64,000 nt of DNA from Sorghum bicolor (GCF_000003195.3 NC_012872.2:7378001-7442000); one strand, 5' to 3'. Shown: positions 22,975 to 36,200, numbered from the stretch's first letter. Notes: generated by a model not told the origin, from the letters alone. Made by a program: numbers and translations.

Positions 22975-23180
22975 AACTAATTACACATTTTGCTTATAAT
23001 TCGTGAGACAAACTTTTCGACATTATAACACTTTTGTTTGTATTTAGTAATTTTTGTTTAACAATGAACTAACTAATCTCAAAAAGATTTATCTCGTAAG
23101 TTACAGATGAATTGTATAATTAATTATTTTTTACTATATTTAATGTTATATGTTTTTGCCGCAAGATTCAATTTGATTAT
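22975..23180. mobile_element. Decayed Tourist-like MITE interior
   Basis: Recognisable pieces include CTAATTACACATTTTGCTTATAA and CATTATAACACTTTTGTTTG, in an order suggesting two partial copies. No terminal repeats are left. Confidence 0.5.
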
Positions 23181-23187
23181 ATAAGGC

Positions 23188-23580
23188 CATGCTGTCCGTG
23201 GCCCGACGATTTGGCTCGGTCTGGCCTGAGGGACCAGGCTGTGCCTGGGCCGCCACCCAGGCACGCGACACAGCGCGGGCACAACCCATTCTAATAGTCG
23301 GTCTGGAAGCTGCCTGGTGAAAATTAACTATATATATATATGTGTGTGTGCGCGCGCGCCGTTAATTATTATACTAGTGAAAATGATGAATTATTGACGA
23401 AATGATGAAATGTTGTAGGATTTGATAACAATATTGATGAAAATGAGCTGTTGTCGACTTGATTGGCCGTGGGTCAGCACGGCACGAAAACCGACCCGCG
23501 GACCGTGCCTTGGTCCGAATACTAGGCACGAAGCCCGTAGAGGCACAACCCGCTAGCCACGACGACGCTGCACGGTACAA
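23188..23580. mobile_element. Decayed relative of the 521-bp hAT element
   Basis: It starts GGCCATGCTGTCCGTGGCCC, like the left end at 14,571, and repeats GCCTGGGCCGCCACC and CCGTGCCTTGG motifs of that element around an AT-rich centre. The centre holds a compound (TA)n(TG)n(CG)n microsatellite at 23,331-23,359. No duplication is visible. Confidence 0.6.
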
Positions 23581-23612
23581 GGGTACGTACCTAACCTCCT
23601 TTCTTTATGTTA

Positions 23613-23845
23613 GGGCCTTGTTTAGTCTAAAAAAATTACAAAAATTTTTAGCGTCATATCAAATCTTACGGTACATGTATAAATTATTAAATATAGATAA
23701 AACAAATAACTAATTATATAACTTACTTGTAATTTGCGAGAAAAATCTTTTAAATCTAATTAGTCTATAATTAAAAATATTTATTGAATACAAACAAAAT
23801 TATTATAATATTTATTTTTTTTTAAAAAAAATTAGAAGTCTAGGC
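23613..23845. mobile_element. Tourist-like MITE, right end eroded
   Basis: It begins GGGCCTTGTTTAGTCTAA with family interior (TCATATCAAATCTTACG). The right side degenerates into A/T runs. Confidence 0.7.
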
Positions 23846-24421
23846 ATCAGAAAGCCAAGTTGAGGTCGTGCCCTCGTCGAGTGCGAGCGGCGGCGCTGCA
23901 CCGATCGTCACAGGTACGGCACTTGCTCGAGAGTTGCCAAGTTGCATCGTCTACTCTCGTCGTGCACAGACAAGACTACAAAGAGACCATGCGCCTGCCG
24001 CCGAACATGTGGACGCCGGCGGCGGCGGCCGGCAGGACGGGCTATTTTCACAGCTTCTCTCGAAACATCGTGTCTGGCAGCGGGAAGTTGAAGGAATCTG
24101 CCCGGAACCAGTGCGTTTATAGTTTTGCCGCGTCGCCGGACCGGATCGCCGGAAAATAAACCTCCCTTCTGCCGGAGCCGGCGTCCACGTATCCGCCAGT
24201 CGCCGAATATCCTGCTGTCAACTAGCTACCTCTGCCGAATATCTTGCTCTTATCCTGCACTAATCATCTGAATTAAGGAAACCAAACTATACTATACTTA
24301 CTAACTACCTGAACGGCTTCCTTAATTAAGAGCAAAATCTCTCATAATGTGCACGGATTATGAGATACTGATCGGAGCTGTGCACAGATTATGAGAGATT
24401 AGGAGTGTGCTTCTAGAGATA

Positions 24422-24660
24422 CTCTCTCCGTATCAGATTTAGAAATCTTTTTGACGAGGTTTGAGTCAAACATCGATTATCAATGACTTTTAAATTGTTG
24501 TGTTTATAATTCTGAAAATTATATAAATAAATTTATCTTAAAAAATATTTTTATAAAAGTATACATATATCATTTTTAAATATTTTTATAAAAATAAGAG
24601 ATTAAAGTCATATTTTGAAGACCATATTATTGTCGTAAACGACTTCTGAATCTGATACAG
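24422..24660. mobile_element. Stowaway-like MITE (about 239 bp)
   Basis: The ends are CTCTCTCCGTATCAGATTTA and the complement of AATCTGATACAGAG. The interior, with a shared CGTAAACGACTTC-type segment, is related to the element at 12,456-12,722. TA precedes the left end only. Confidence 0.65.
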
Positions 24661-26147
24661 AGCGTGACAGGCTCAACCGCTCAAAACAGCTCTTTAATCT
24701 CCTTTTTAATTTGCTGTCTCCTCGAGCAGAGATCAAGCCCACTTCAGGTGACTGTGTTCAACTGTGCGCTCTGCGCTGTCAGCTCCAAATTTGTTGCACC
24801 AAACTCTCGGCGCATTTCAGCACATGTGAATGTGTTCAACACTTCAACTGTGCGTTTGGTTGCAGTAGCTTATGTGAGCAAGGCATATTCAGATTATCAG
24901 AACATGGCACGCAGAAATGTTTGGACATCGATGGCACGGCAACATGTATGGCCCACCAGGCTACGAAATATACTCTTTTCACGCTACTCTCTCGTGCCAA
25001 AAAATAATGTTTTAGGACTTCAACATTCTAGAAAACTTGGTGTTTTTTATTTTTCGACACTAGCTGCAATCCATATCAGCTTGAGATTAGGGCATGCATG
25101 TCTCTAAGCATATTTTAATTAGTGGCATTTTATTTTTTTCGTTTCATAAATATTTAATTTGCACTACCACAAAACAGAATAGCCTTAAGGGTCGCAAACT
25201 ATCAAGGGAAGCATCAAAACCACCAAAAAAAATAAATTCTCACGGCTAACACTCAAAGATGGATCGCCAAGGTAGAGAGTCAGTGAAATCAACTCTCTTA
25301 TAGTCGAGGCGCCAAAGAAATAAATAAGTGGTCAGATTTTTAACACTATCAAAGAAATATAACAACAACTAAGAATATATGTTTCCTTTAGTGCCGATGA
25401 CACCCAAGAAAATATGACAACCCCCAAGGATGTATGTATCTTATGTGACAATTAGGGAAAAAATAATAATCACACGTTTGTTGTAGCTAGGAATCAAACT
25501 CATGACTTTAGTGGATCTTGTAATGAATATTAGGGAGCCTAAACAAGTTTAAGGGAAAAAGTTTGAACACAAAAGTTTTATATCTCGTCGAGTAGTAGAA
25601 CTTTGGTTTAGATTGTATCACCAACTCGGGTCATTTGAAAGATGCAAAAAAATTCAAGTACAAAACTTTGAGAACTTAAAACATAGTTTGTACACTTAAA
25701 TAATTTTAAATAAAAAAGTCATCAACTACTAAGTTGTATCTCTCTTCGGACTTTATAATTTTGATATAAAATTTGCCTCCATACGATATTAATTTGTTGC
25801 ATGTTAGCTTTAAAACTAACCAGGCATCTCAAGCTAAGTCCAAGTATGCATTCTCTAATTGGCTAAGTCGTAATTGCTTGTGTCCACCTTCTTTGGCTAG
25901 TGACGGCGACCTAGTTGCACGCTGCGATTAATGTAAGTGACTCCATGATAACTTTTAATTATTTTCTACTTTACTGTTTGAAATTATAAATTATTTTGGC
26001 TTTTGAAGATACTAGTTTTTGTTATATATTTAGACGTAGTTGTTGGTCTTGACAGAAGTCTTCGAGCCTTGGGAGAATCGCCGAACCAACCAAACTAACA
26101 AGGGAATGTAGAACAATAGCGAAAACGGGCCACAGAAAGAATAGTAA
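24661..26147. other. Intergenic; possible CACTA-type debris
   Basis: A 147-codon frame at 24,664-25,107 has no recognised motif. CACTACCACAAAACAG at 25,162 resembles a CACTA terminus but no matching right end was found. The stretch 25,540-25,770 shares sentence-like similarity (opposite ends of decayed repeats) with 32,640-33,200. Confidence 0.35.
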
Positions 26148-26423
26148 GAGCAACTCCAAGAGCTTTGCTATTTTTATTATGAAGGCCTTTTAGAACTTGT
26201 ATAGTAGAAAAATAGGCTCCAACAGATGTGCTATTTGGTTTTGTAAAATAGAAAGTTTGCTATTCCTTGATTTTCGTTAGCCATATATAGCCAACCACTG
26301 ACACTAGCTATCTGATAGCAAGGCTGTTGTGGACCTCTTCTTTTTTAAAAAATTTTCTATTTTACAAAATGGCTAAATATTAAAATTTGGCTACTAATTT
26401 TAGCCAAGCTCTTAGAGATGCTC
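26148..26423. mobile_element. TAA-flanked MITE (276 bp)
   Basis: Ends GAGCAACTCCAAGAGCTTTG and the complement GAGCATCTCTAAGAGCTTGG are flanked by TAA at 26,145-26,147 and 26,424-26,426. The GAGCA(T/A)CTCCAA-type terminus is a common Tourist subgroup in grasses. Confidence 0.8.
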
Positions 26424-27982
26424 TAAGGCTATTGTGAGCATAAATGGAATTACTATTTATCTTCCTCTTACAACCTCCCTTAGGAAGGCGTCCATAGACA
26501 TTACATGAGATCAAATTGCCCTCGCACCTATTACTGATTAAAAAGCATATAATCGAGGAACGAGGACAATTTGGTCAAACGGTTACACCAGCCTAAGAAG
26601 ACATCTAACCACCACCAATGTGTTGGAGACCGCTAGGACCAGCCCTCTCTTAGGCGCCATTGCTGACTCTTCTCGCCCACGCCCTCTTCATTGTAGGCCT
26701 CCTCGACACTGTACCGACTTCATTGCGTAACATTTCACCCCCTTCCATCGATGGGCCTTCCAGTATTTGGTTCCCGCGTGTCGACTGGGGACAATCTGAG
26801 GAACACCTGCAGCTAATACAGGGCGAAAAGACGGACGCTTGCAGCGATAGTTGAAACAAGGATAACAAATGGAAATAGGAGTAGGGATAGGAGACTCACA
26901 GTTTATATCTAAATGAATAGAAGGATCTATGTCTATACAAAAACCAAATGAGACTCACAGTTTGGAATATTGTCCTGGTACCATCATTCGGCGGGCCAAG
27001 TACTTGATTAATTGCCATGCTCGTACAAGTTTGAAATGTTTATGTACTTCTGAACGTCATGACGACTGCTGGTACATCGTTAATGCCAAGTATATTCTAC
27101 TCTAAGCGCACTATACATGGTTGAGAACTTGGGGATTAATGTCAACGATTGGGCAATCAATCATGCACGCCGGCTAAGCGTATTCGATTTGTTAACGACG
27201 GCTATCAGTTGTTTTTCCCAGATGTTGGACTGGATTTGAGAAGAAATGCCTCCAATTCTATTGTTTGATTGACTGGCATAAATATAACATTTCCACGTTT
27301 TTCAGGCTTCAGGTCACATGAACCAGTTACACACTCTGATTTTTCGCCGTTTCAAAGACCAAAGTCACAAACATGTCTGAGTGTTGAATGAGTCTGGGAA
27401 AGAATGGATTGGGTCAATATATAGGTAAACGAGTGTACATGCATGTTGACAAACAAGTAAACAAGATTACTTAGTTACGACAGCACAAATTACTTTATTC
27501 ATGCATTTGAGCCTGACACAAAAATATCGGCACACACGTATGGATGGTGTGGTGTAGCCTAGAATTGTTCAGGTTTCATTTTCTCACTGATTCGGAGTTT
27601 TCAGACGAGACTTGGGCTCCATTATTTCACGCATTTGAAAATGATCCACGATTTTTCCCTTGATGACGGCCCCGGATTTACCAGATCCACAACAAAACCG
27701 CGCGCTGTCAGTTTTCAGACAGTGAAGCTCGATCTGTTGCTTGCAAGACCGGCCAAAATAAAATTCCATGTCCCTTCTAAACCAAACATGTTGAGCTGTG
27801 GGCATCAAGTAAGCAGTTCCACCAAATATGGAGAAAATATCGTGTCAACCAAGCACTAATCGACAACAAGAAAGGCACCCAAATGGGTTGATCTTTACCA
27901 AAGTTCAGGTTGTCCTTCTATATGCAGGCCTGCATGTACGTAACTACGTACCCATAAAAAGAAACAAAAATAAAATACTATA
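26424..27982. other. Intergenic, nothing recognised
   Basis: Short frames only (60-75 codons on both strands) without motif or gene signals. No paired repeat ends were seen. Confidence 0.4.
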
Positions 27983-28210
27983 CTCTACATTCTTGTAAAA
28001 AAAGTTGTTTTGGACAAGATTTAGGTTAAACGTTGGGAATATAAATCATGAATAACTTTTAAGTTGTTAAATTTAAAAATATAAAAACTATATAAATAGA
28101 TTTGTCTTGAAAAATACTTTTATAAAAATATACATATACAACTTTTTGATAAATATTTTTTATAAAAATAAAAAGTCAAGATTATGATTTAGTTACGGGA
28201 ATAGAGGGAG
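27983..28210. mobile_element. Stowaway-like MITE (228 bp), TSD TA
   Basis: TA at 27,981-27,982 and 28,211-28,212 flanks an AT-rich body that starts CTCTACATTCTTGTAAAAAA and ends GGGAATAGAGGGAG. The body resembles the elements at 12,456 and 24,422. Confidence 0.65.
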
Positions 28211-28830
28211 TACAGTACATTTGCCAGATGCAAAAGTCTAGTAGTTTTCAAAAAAAGAAGCAAAAGTCTGGTTCCTCTATCACTAAGGCTCAACTTTTGA
28301 AAAGGGGGAGAATAATCTAGTGTTCTTTTGTTCAAAGGTCGCACGACAGCTTCTTGCAGGTTCCAATTCCAAATGCCATCGTTGTCACTGCACACGCGGC
28401 ACATGTTACTTGAGCAGCCACCCAATTCGTCCACAGAAAAAACGATGAGGGTCATTGAAAGAGGAAAAAGACGTGAACTTTTAATTGTTGATGAGAGGCA
28501 GATGCCACGTCAACAGCCTGATCTCCTCATGACCGAGGACAAGGCAGATGGTGACCGGGAGATAGGTAGATAGCCTAGTTGTGCGCATGAGGTCACGACA
28601 GGCGTTTTGCAAGCAACTTTGATCTGATCAATTTAGCGCTTCGGCAGCCTATGAGCTGACTGGGAGATGTACAACTCTTTCACAAAATAAATGGTCAATC
28701 TGTCGATCAAGGAAGGTATGTAAGGCTTTGGATGCTGGGTATGATTTTTCATTGTACTTATTAGTATGACTTTGACTGTAGTTTTATTATTGTTATGTAT
28801 GTTTAGTTTCAATGAAGAACATCATGTTAT

Positions 28831-29018
28831 TCAAGCAGTCTACTTCAGATTAGATTTGAATTATTTTCCTCCTCTTTGAGGCAGAAGCCTTTTATTAAAC
28901 CAAATGAAGTGTGTGTTTGTGTGTGTGTGTGGGTGGGGGGTGGGGGGCATGGTTTACTGTTTTTTTTTTTGGCTCTAGATACGAAGCCACTTCATTTGTT
29001 TGAGGCAGACTGCTTGAA
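28831..29018. repeat. Imperfect foldback (inverted repeat)
   Basis: TTCAAGCAGTCT near 28,831 is answered by AGACTGCTTGAA near 29,007, and AAATGAAGTG near 28,902 by CACTTCATTT near 28,989. Between them lies a (GT)n/G-rich run. The left arm carries about 70 extra bases, so a hairpin would be interrupted. Confidence 0.55.
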
Positions 29019-29495
29019 CAAATTAGTGTGACTAGGTAAAAGTATTAATAAGTGAAAGTGCTCATCTGGATTGACAAATGCCTCCGGCGTGAAGGACAAC
29101 ACGATGTGTTGTTTTAGCTCACAATCGAAGAAAATGGTTTTAATAAACCAGGCAAAAGCTATCACTATTCCCTCAACAAAGACCTAGGATTTAAGTGGGA
29201 ACCCGAACTACAACGAACAAATCTCTTATCTTTTTTGCATTTCAATTTACAATATTTGGGTTTACCTCGATCTACTCGGGTCATGCTCTTTGGCGTGCAG
29301 GAAAACTTCATAGCACAACTTTTGAAAGGCTCCTACAACAAAGGATTGAACCTAGAGCTGAAAAGAGAAGATTTTAATTTTGGGGTTAGCGCAGTTGTGC
29401 ATACCAGACCAGTGTATGCTAAAAACACTGAAAATCTTATTGTTGTGTGTAATCCTTTTGTTTTGTAGGTGTCTAGATTGTAGACTTCTTTAGTA

Positions 29496-29642
29496 GTCCC
29501 CACAACCAAATTATAAGATACTTTGTTTTTTTCTAGACACATTATTTTTATTATGTATTTAGATATAGTATACAACTAAGTGCATATCAAACCCTATGTA
29601 TCTGGAGAAACCAAAATGTGTTGTAATTTAGAATGGAGAGAG
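29496..29642. mobile_element. Stowaway-like MITE (147 bp), TSD TA
   Basis: TA at 29,494-29,495 and 29,643-29,644. The left end is GTCCCCACAACCAAATTATA; the right end is the complement of TGTAATTTAGAATGGAGAGAG. It is similar in design to 17,741-17,855. Confidence 0.6.
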
Positions 29643-32128
29643 TATCTTTTATATATTGTGTTTTAGCTTTAGAGGGGTTGTTTTCTTTGATTTGGGTTCT
29701 CCCATATATCAGAAACCTATATTCTAACAGCTTTTGTATTTTAAGTTGTAAATTTTTAGATTTGCCAATTCAAACTCTCTCTAGGGGACATCCACAATTT
29801 GTTCAATTAGGAAGCTCAACCTCCACTAGAAATGACATTTGTAGAGACAGTTGAACTTCCCAACCGCTAGGGGTGGAGGAAGGGATCACACCCGCTATAA
29901 GTCTAGAGATTGTACTAAATTTTTTTTAATTTAATCAAATTCAAGAAAATTTGTACTACTACAAACCCACCCCCATCCCCAAGAGAGGCAAAATGCATTT
30001 CCACCTAGTTCGCCTCAGCCAACCACCTTTAGAAACAAAGGCATCTTTCTAGAGGTGGATGGGATTTCCAACTGCCTTCACAAATCAATTTCTAGAGTTG
30101 GATGGAAATATAATGTGCCTCTAAAAATAGGTGCGGCACCAAAAAATCTTAACCTTTCAAAATCTAATTCAAACTTTGCAGTACTCAATTGGATCTAAAA
30201 CCTTACGATTTAAAAGCTCAGGGTTGGTGGCAATCAAAATGGAGGCAAAGGAGGCGGGCACCTTAGCAGCTTCGGAATGGGAACAACGGGAACATGGTTG
30301 CTATGAGGTGCACATGAACGAAGAAGAAGGGTGAGGATGAAAAGTAGTTTCGAGATGAAGAAGGATATGAGACCCACCATAGGAAGTGAAGAGATGTGGA
30401 CAATTTGAGATATACGTTGCAACAAGAACACTATAAAAATTTTACCACAATTGAACCATATGATCTACATATATGAATTATTCGAATTAATTACAGAAAA
30501 ACATAGATTTAAAGCTACAGTAAAAACTTTGTTCTAAAGTATACCATATTATATATTCACTGTGTAGATCTACTCATTAGAAGTCAAACAAAATTAAATT
30601 CTTTATTTTATGATTTTTCTGTGATTTATTATGATTTTTCAAAATTTCAGCGGAAATAAAAAAAGACAAAGCCATCCTATAAAACCACTCGAGGGTTATT
30701 TGACCGGTTTTGAAAGTTCAGGGGGTAGAATATCTGATTTTATAGTTTGGGAGATAAAGTATTCCATTCTAGATAGTTTGGGGGTTATGTAGACATTTTA
30801 TTTTAACTAAATGCGCTATATGCATATTGTATTCATGAAGACTACACGGGTTCGATGCCTAGTGGATCTTAAGATTGCACCCTAAATCCATATTGATAGC
30901 AGTGTGGAAGAATTTTTGTTATCTTTGTAGAAATTGCTAAAGGTCTTCAATATTATTTACTATCTCTTGGATGTCCTTATTGTCATGCTCAAGGACCTTT
31001 GCAAAATTCTGTACTTAAAAAATGCTTTCCACTTACAATTTGGTAGGTTGCACTTTCGATATAGTAATCCTGAACTTTGAGGTCGTATTACGTTTTTAAA
31101 ATGAAATCTAATCCAACCTATACATTCTGCAGAGGAGTCATGGATACACCTATCTATTAGCCGGTTAATTTAAACAAATGCGATCACATAATATATCATA
31201 TCTTCAGTTACTGCTTCGCGTATCAATGTCTAAACAAGTGGTTAAGTAACCCTATCAATTCATAGTACAAGTACGCGAGTATATAAGGATTAAATAAAAT
31301 ACTATTCAAAACAACACAAATGATGAAAGAGCACCAGTTTCTCGTTCTGATGACCCATGAGTCCATGACCTCGATTGGATAAAAATTAAAAATGTTTTCA
31401 CAACACAAAAGGAGTAAAAATTACAGAATGACTATTTCACAAAAATAAGAAGATAACTATAGAAGACATAATTGAAATGCAAATTACATTTTATGAACTA
31501 ACCAAAAAAAGAAAACACCGAAGGGTGAAATAAGCATGCTTCTTTATGACAACACTGATACTTAAATCTTTAATAGTTCAAAATGGTGCTACTGAATTCA
31601 GTTAAGAAATCGACACGGCATCTTAGCCTATTCGTTTAGTAGAGCTCTAGCTCATCGGAGCTATTTGTAGTTGTAGGAAATTTTAGATCTCGAGTTGAAG
31701 ATATATTCATAGCATTTAGGATTATTTTTGTTTACAGTTTGGACAACATGTTAGATATTTAGGGAATTTTAGATATAAAATAAAATAAAAGCAATAAATT
31801 TGTGACAATAGATATGTGCTCCTATATATGTTCTACTCGCTGATACAGATATGATGACTAACATAGAACATGTATATTATACTGGATATAATATAAAAAA
31901 TCAGTGAAGATAGAGGTATGCTATCTTGAGGCAGGACCTCTGATGGGAGCACGGTGGCGGGTCTACTACCTTGTTGCAATGGGAACACTCGGTAGCAGCC
32001 GGATCTAGTGACTTTTTATGAGCTTAATGGATCCTTTTTAACAACGTATATTCCTTGCTCATTATCAGACAATCACTTATTCTCAAACTTCTTATTGGGG
32101 TTGTCGTTTTCATTTACCACTTTAGGTT
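29643..32128. other. Intergenic, AT-rich, probable old repeats
   Basis: 29,820-30,140 contains recurring AGAGTTGGATGG / TAGAGGTGGATGGG and GTGCCTCTAAAAATAGGTG motifs of the kind seen in subterminal regions of grass CACTA elements, but no terminus is preserved. No gene is supported in the rest. Confidence 0.4.
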
Positions 32129-32476
32129 CCATTTAGTTCAATTGGATATTTTAGTGATAGATTCTATAGGAATTGGACAGTCTTTGGTCAAATAACTAAC
32201 TTTTTCTTTTTCCATTTTGGTTTCTGGTTTAGGTTAGGGGGCTTCACACGCAAAAGTTTGGAACGAGAACACTCGATAGTAGCTATAGCAGGGTGCGTTT
32301 GTTTTCTGTTGTATATGCGCTTTACCATCTTATGCAAACACTTTTCGTTCCATTTAGTTCAATTGGGTATTTTAATGACAGATTCTATAGAAAATGGACG
32401 GTCCTATTTAGTCAAATAACTATTTTATTTTCTCTTTCGTTTTCATTAAGGTTAGGGGGCTTCACACGCAAAAGTT
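32129..32476. repeat. Direct duplication, about 130 bp repeated at 221-bp spacing
   Basis: CCATTTAGTTCAATTGG starts at 32,129 and again at 32,350. Each is followed, at matching distance, by AGATTCTATAG, GTCAAATAACTA, and GGTTAGGGGGCTTCACACGC. The copies differ by scattered substitutions. Confidence 0.8.
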
Positions 32477-32494
32477 GAAAATTTTACGGCTTTG

Positions 32495-32550
32495 TGGAAT
32501 CGAATCCGTGATCTTGTGCTAGACTATATCTCTATACCACTACACCACAC
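32495..32550 (-). other. tRNA-like (SINE-head-like) segment, not a real tRNA gene
   Basis: On the minus strand TGGTGTAGTGGTATAGAG resembles an A box, and GGATTCGATTCC, about 27 bases further on, resembles a B box. There is no closed acceptor stem, so this is not an authentic tRNA. It could be the 5' part of a tRNA-derived SINE or a chance resemblance within a repeat. Confidence 0.35.
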
Positions 32551-33236
32551 ATTGATTTGGGCTATACATAGGATTCTATTTATTTACTAACTTTTTTAAT
32601 GTTCTATTGAGTATTTTTGCTACTAAATGAACTACAATAAAGAAGTTTCAACTACAAACTTTTAAATCTTGTCAAGTACTACTAACTTTGGTATAAAACG
32701 TGTGTCCATCGGAGATTGTTTGAAAAAATAAAATAAATAAATATCAAAATATGTGAATTTAAAATTAATATTTAAAATAATAAAAAATTTCAAATCATAA
32801 TGTTATCAACTTAAAATGTAGATAAGATCGGTCACTACAACTTTGGTATCAATTACATGAACATTCAAGGTTCATTATAAATTCTAAATTTTAAACTTCA
32901 AATTCTATGAAAGTAGACATATTTAGGACTCTAGATAAATTCAAATAAAAAACTTTTTAGCTATAAAGTTGCAGATTGTATTGACTACCACAAATTTTAT
33001 AGATCATATCAACATCCAAGATTGTTTGAAAATTTTAAAATCCGTGAACTTAAAATAATATATGTTGATATTTTGGGACTCTAAACAGTTTCATATAAAA
33101 TTTTTCACCAATAAAGTTATAGATTGTGTCAATAGCTACAGTTTTGATATAAAATTTATCTTCATCCGAGTTTCATATGAAAAAGTTTCAAATTATTTTA
33201 AGTTGAAACTATTTTCAAAGACGGACATCTTTGGAT

Positions 33237-33267
33237 GCCTGCCTCTAAAATCAATTTAGAGGCGGGC
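33237..33267. repeat. Short palindrome with GCCTCTAAAA arms
   Basis: GCCTGCCTCTAAAAT is answered by ATTTAGAGGCGGGC across a tiny loop. Such GCCTCTAAAA/TTTTAGAGGC pairs occur in subterminal regions of grass CACTA elements; the terminus itself is not found. Confidence 0.5.
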
Positions 33268-36200
33268 ACTTAGACTGGTTGCCTTTGTTAACAACAATTG
33301 AAGAGACGTGCGCCTTAAGATGTCATCTTTTAAAAATAGATTTAGACAACCTTCAACGGTCTTCAAAACCTACTCTCAATCTAGATTCTTTGGCAAGATT
33401 GAAAAAACAGCTCTCCAACAACTCCCACACTTTTTGATCTATTGGATCAAAGACGGAAGTATTTTGTAACTTTTCCAAGGCTAGTACTGGATCTCTCCTT
33501 TACGTCAAGTTTCCTCAGCGATCGGTACATATGCACAAGAAATGCATCTTTATTTTTCCCAAATGGATTGTCAACCGGCCTAGATGGTCCTGATGCATGA
33601 TTAATCAATTGAGAAGTACATACATAGGACAGAGTTGCAAGTTGCCCCGTGCTGTGCTCGAACATGGAGTGGACTAGAGCATTAGCGTGTGTGGAAGTGC
33701 GAGACAAACTCGACCAGAGATTATGGGTGACCGCCAACCTACGGTGTTGACCTAACACACAACATCAACTGGTCGAGGCCCTTCCTTTCCCCTAAATCAT
33801 GAGTTCATGACAGACAAATCCTAGCATCATTTCCCACTACTCTCAATAATCCGGCCACCCTTTTGCTGTCGATGCATTATCCAACCATTCCACACAGTTT
33901 GTGACACCAAAAGCTGGATAGCCAGTCAGCATGATTTGCTCAGTTTGAGCACCGGAAGGCGGAAGTTGCCTAGACCAGCACTTGCACTGCACTGTTGCAC
34001 ATCTGCCACTACTACCTCGGCCTGCCTCCTCTAGTCTTTTAAAAATCCCTTTTTTAGCTTCAGAGTTGAAGGCAGCACTAGAGTTCAATCAGCAAGGCCA
34101 TATCTTTTGGCTTTAGGAGCTGGCTTTGATATGAAAATGAAAAAGCCAGGAGTATACAGGACTAAACACACTAGTATACCGTTGAATAAACAAACAAGAC
34201 CATATCTTTGTTTATACTTGTTTATACGTCAAATCTTCCGGAAGCAAAGCACTCCATCCCGGTTAGTGCGTGGGAATTGCTGGTGCGGTGGTGCTCATCC
34301 ATGACCATGATCCAATAGGAATCTGAACAAGATAGAAAGCTGAATCAACTCTAGTTCCAGAAGCATGGCCCTGAAATTTTGCCACTTTTGCCTCCCTTCC
34401 AACATGGCATGTCGTCCTTTCACTTTTGTGTACTCGTAATCAGCAGTGGAAACTACTCCAGAAAGTGCAGCGGCTTGGCCTGGCCTGGAGAGCCTCTCTG
34501 CCTCCTGCAGTTTCATGTGAACTTGCACTAGGAAAACCGGACGTCGCGCCAATACCAGTCCAGTTTCCTTTGAGTTCCCCAACTGACCTCGCGGCAGTAC
34601 TACTGCTGATGCTCCAAGGTTCCATCCAAAGGTTAGGTAAAGTCGTCGTGGAACAACAACGCTTTGCACGAACACGGTAGCAAGCAGCTCTCTGTCTGGC
34701 CGTGGTTGCCGGGGAATCACGCGGCGGCCGTGCCTTTAGCCATGTCACTGTCTCGGTCTGGTTCGCTTAAGTTTATTAGCCGAATATGTCAGCTATTCAG
34801 CAGTGTTTTTCTCTCATAATAAATCAGCCAATTGTTGTGGATCAGGACTAGGAGGAAGCTGAGATGAGATGCCGCCCGAGGCTGCACACACGTCTAGCAG
34901 CGCTTTGTTCCCGTGTGTGTGATGATGCTCGAGGAACTGGCCCCGGATCGCTTCTTTTTCTAGGTCCCCGCCTTTTTTTTTTCCTTTCTAGCCATATATT
35001 ACTCGGCGGGGAACGTACTGCTTTGTTCATATTCTTTCTCTGCAGCATACGTGTTGATTTTTCTGCTACTTAGACAGGGACGGCAATGGCGAAAGGTATA
35101 GTGTATTTATTTACTCCATAGCCATATCCATGTAGAAAGGAAAAGTGAGAATCGAAATAAATGTGTTGTTCACCTTTTCCATTTATTTCTGAAAAAGCAG
35201 GTATACAGACAGACGTCGGAATCCTTTCAGGGACAGTTTTCTCTCATCTCATCGGTTCGTTCGTTCACGGGTGCTGCCTGTTTACATACGCCGTCTGAAT
35301 ACAACGCGAATCTGATCACGGCGATTTAGCGACAGTGAGACTTCACTTTGCAATCTTCTTTTCTAAAACTGAAAACTTATCTTGAAGAGAGCTATATACG
35401 AAATGCATCGACACCTACGCATCTGACACGCTGCATATCTTCAGTATATACAGGTGGTAGCTGTAAATAAAGCAGCGATGTTTCCTCAGCAGCTGCTATC
35501 AACGTCACGGTCAACAAGCTATCACTAGAGTAATTCATGGCACTAACCACAACCATCAATCTGGCTACAGTCTAGACTACTAGTACAGGTGTAGCACGCG
35601 CCAAGACTATGAATGAGTTGAGTCTTAGCGTGGCAGCATCAGCTATTCATCAGCTTGCATCGCCATCGCCCATCGGCCTGACATGAACTGAGCAGACTCC
35701 GGACGCTGCAGCCCAGCTCGCGTCCAGTTTCTTCTTCATCTTCAGAGAAAAAACAAGTATCCGTCGCAAAGCAAAGCGACCCATCGCGAAAATCAGGGTG
35801 GGGAAAAGAACCCAAAGCCAAATTTAGTTTGGTCTCTAGAGAAACCAAAATTAATTTGACAGGAGCTGGTAAACCAACCCTTCCTACTCCAATTCCCCTC
35901 CACACCCACCGTGCTCCTCCCTCCATCGATCTGTCCGTGTGTTTATCCTTTAGCAAGCAACTAAGCTAGTGCGTTGGCGTTGCTCCGTCACACTTAACAC
36001 GCCCCTGCAACAAAGGGTTTATTTAGCAGCATCGTGTAGTATCTGTTTATTCATTACAGTATATTATAATTATTATTATTACATGCTCTATCTAATAAGA
36101 AAGAGAAAACAAAGTCCCTGTCATGCGCTCGCATCGTACGGCGAAACGATGCTCGGATTCAGACAAACACAAGTTGCGACGAAAAGCTGGAGCGGAGGAA

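Noticed and set aside
24664..25107. 147-codon plus-strand frame
   Set aside because: Its 5' end overlaps the right end of a Stowaway-like MITE, and the protein shows nothing recognisable.
25162..25903. Possible small CACTA-type element starting CACTACCACAAAACAG
   Set aside because: The only candidate right end (GGCTAGTG) matches poorly and there is no 3-bp duplication.
32495..32550. Minus-strand tRNA gene
   Set aside because: Box-like motifs are present but acceptor and anticodon stems cannot be paired.
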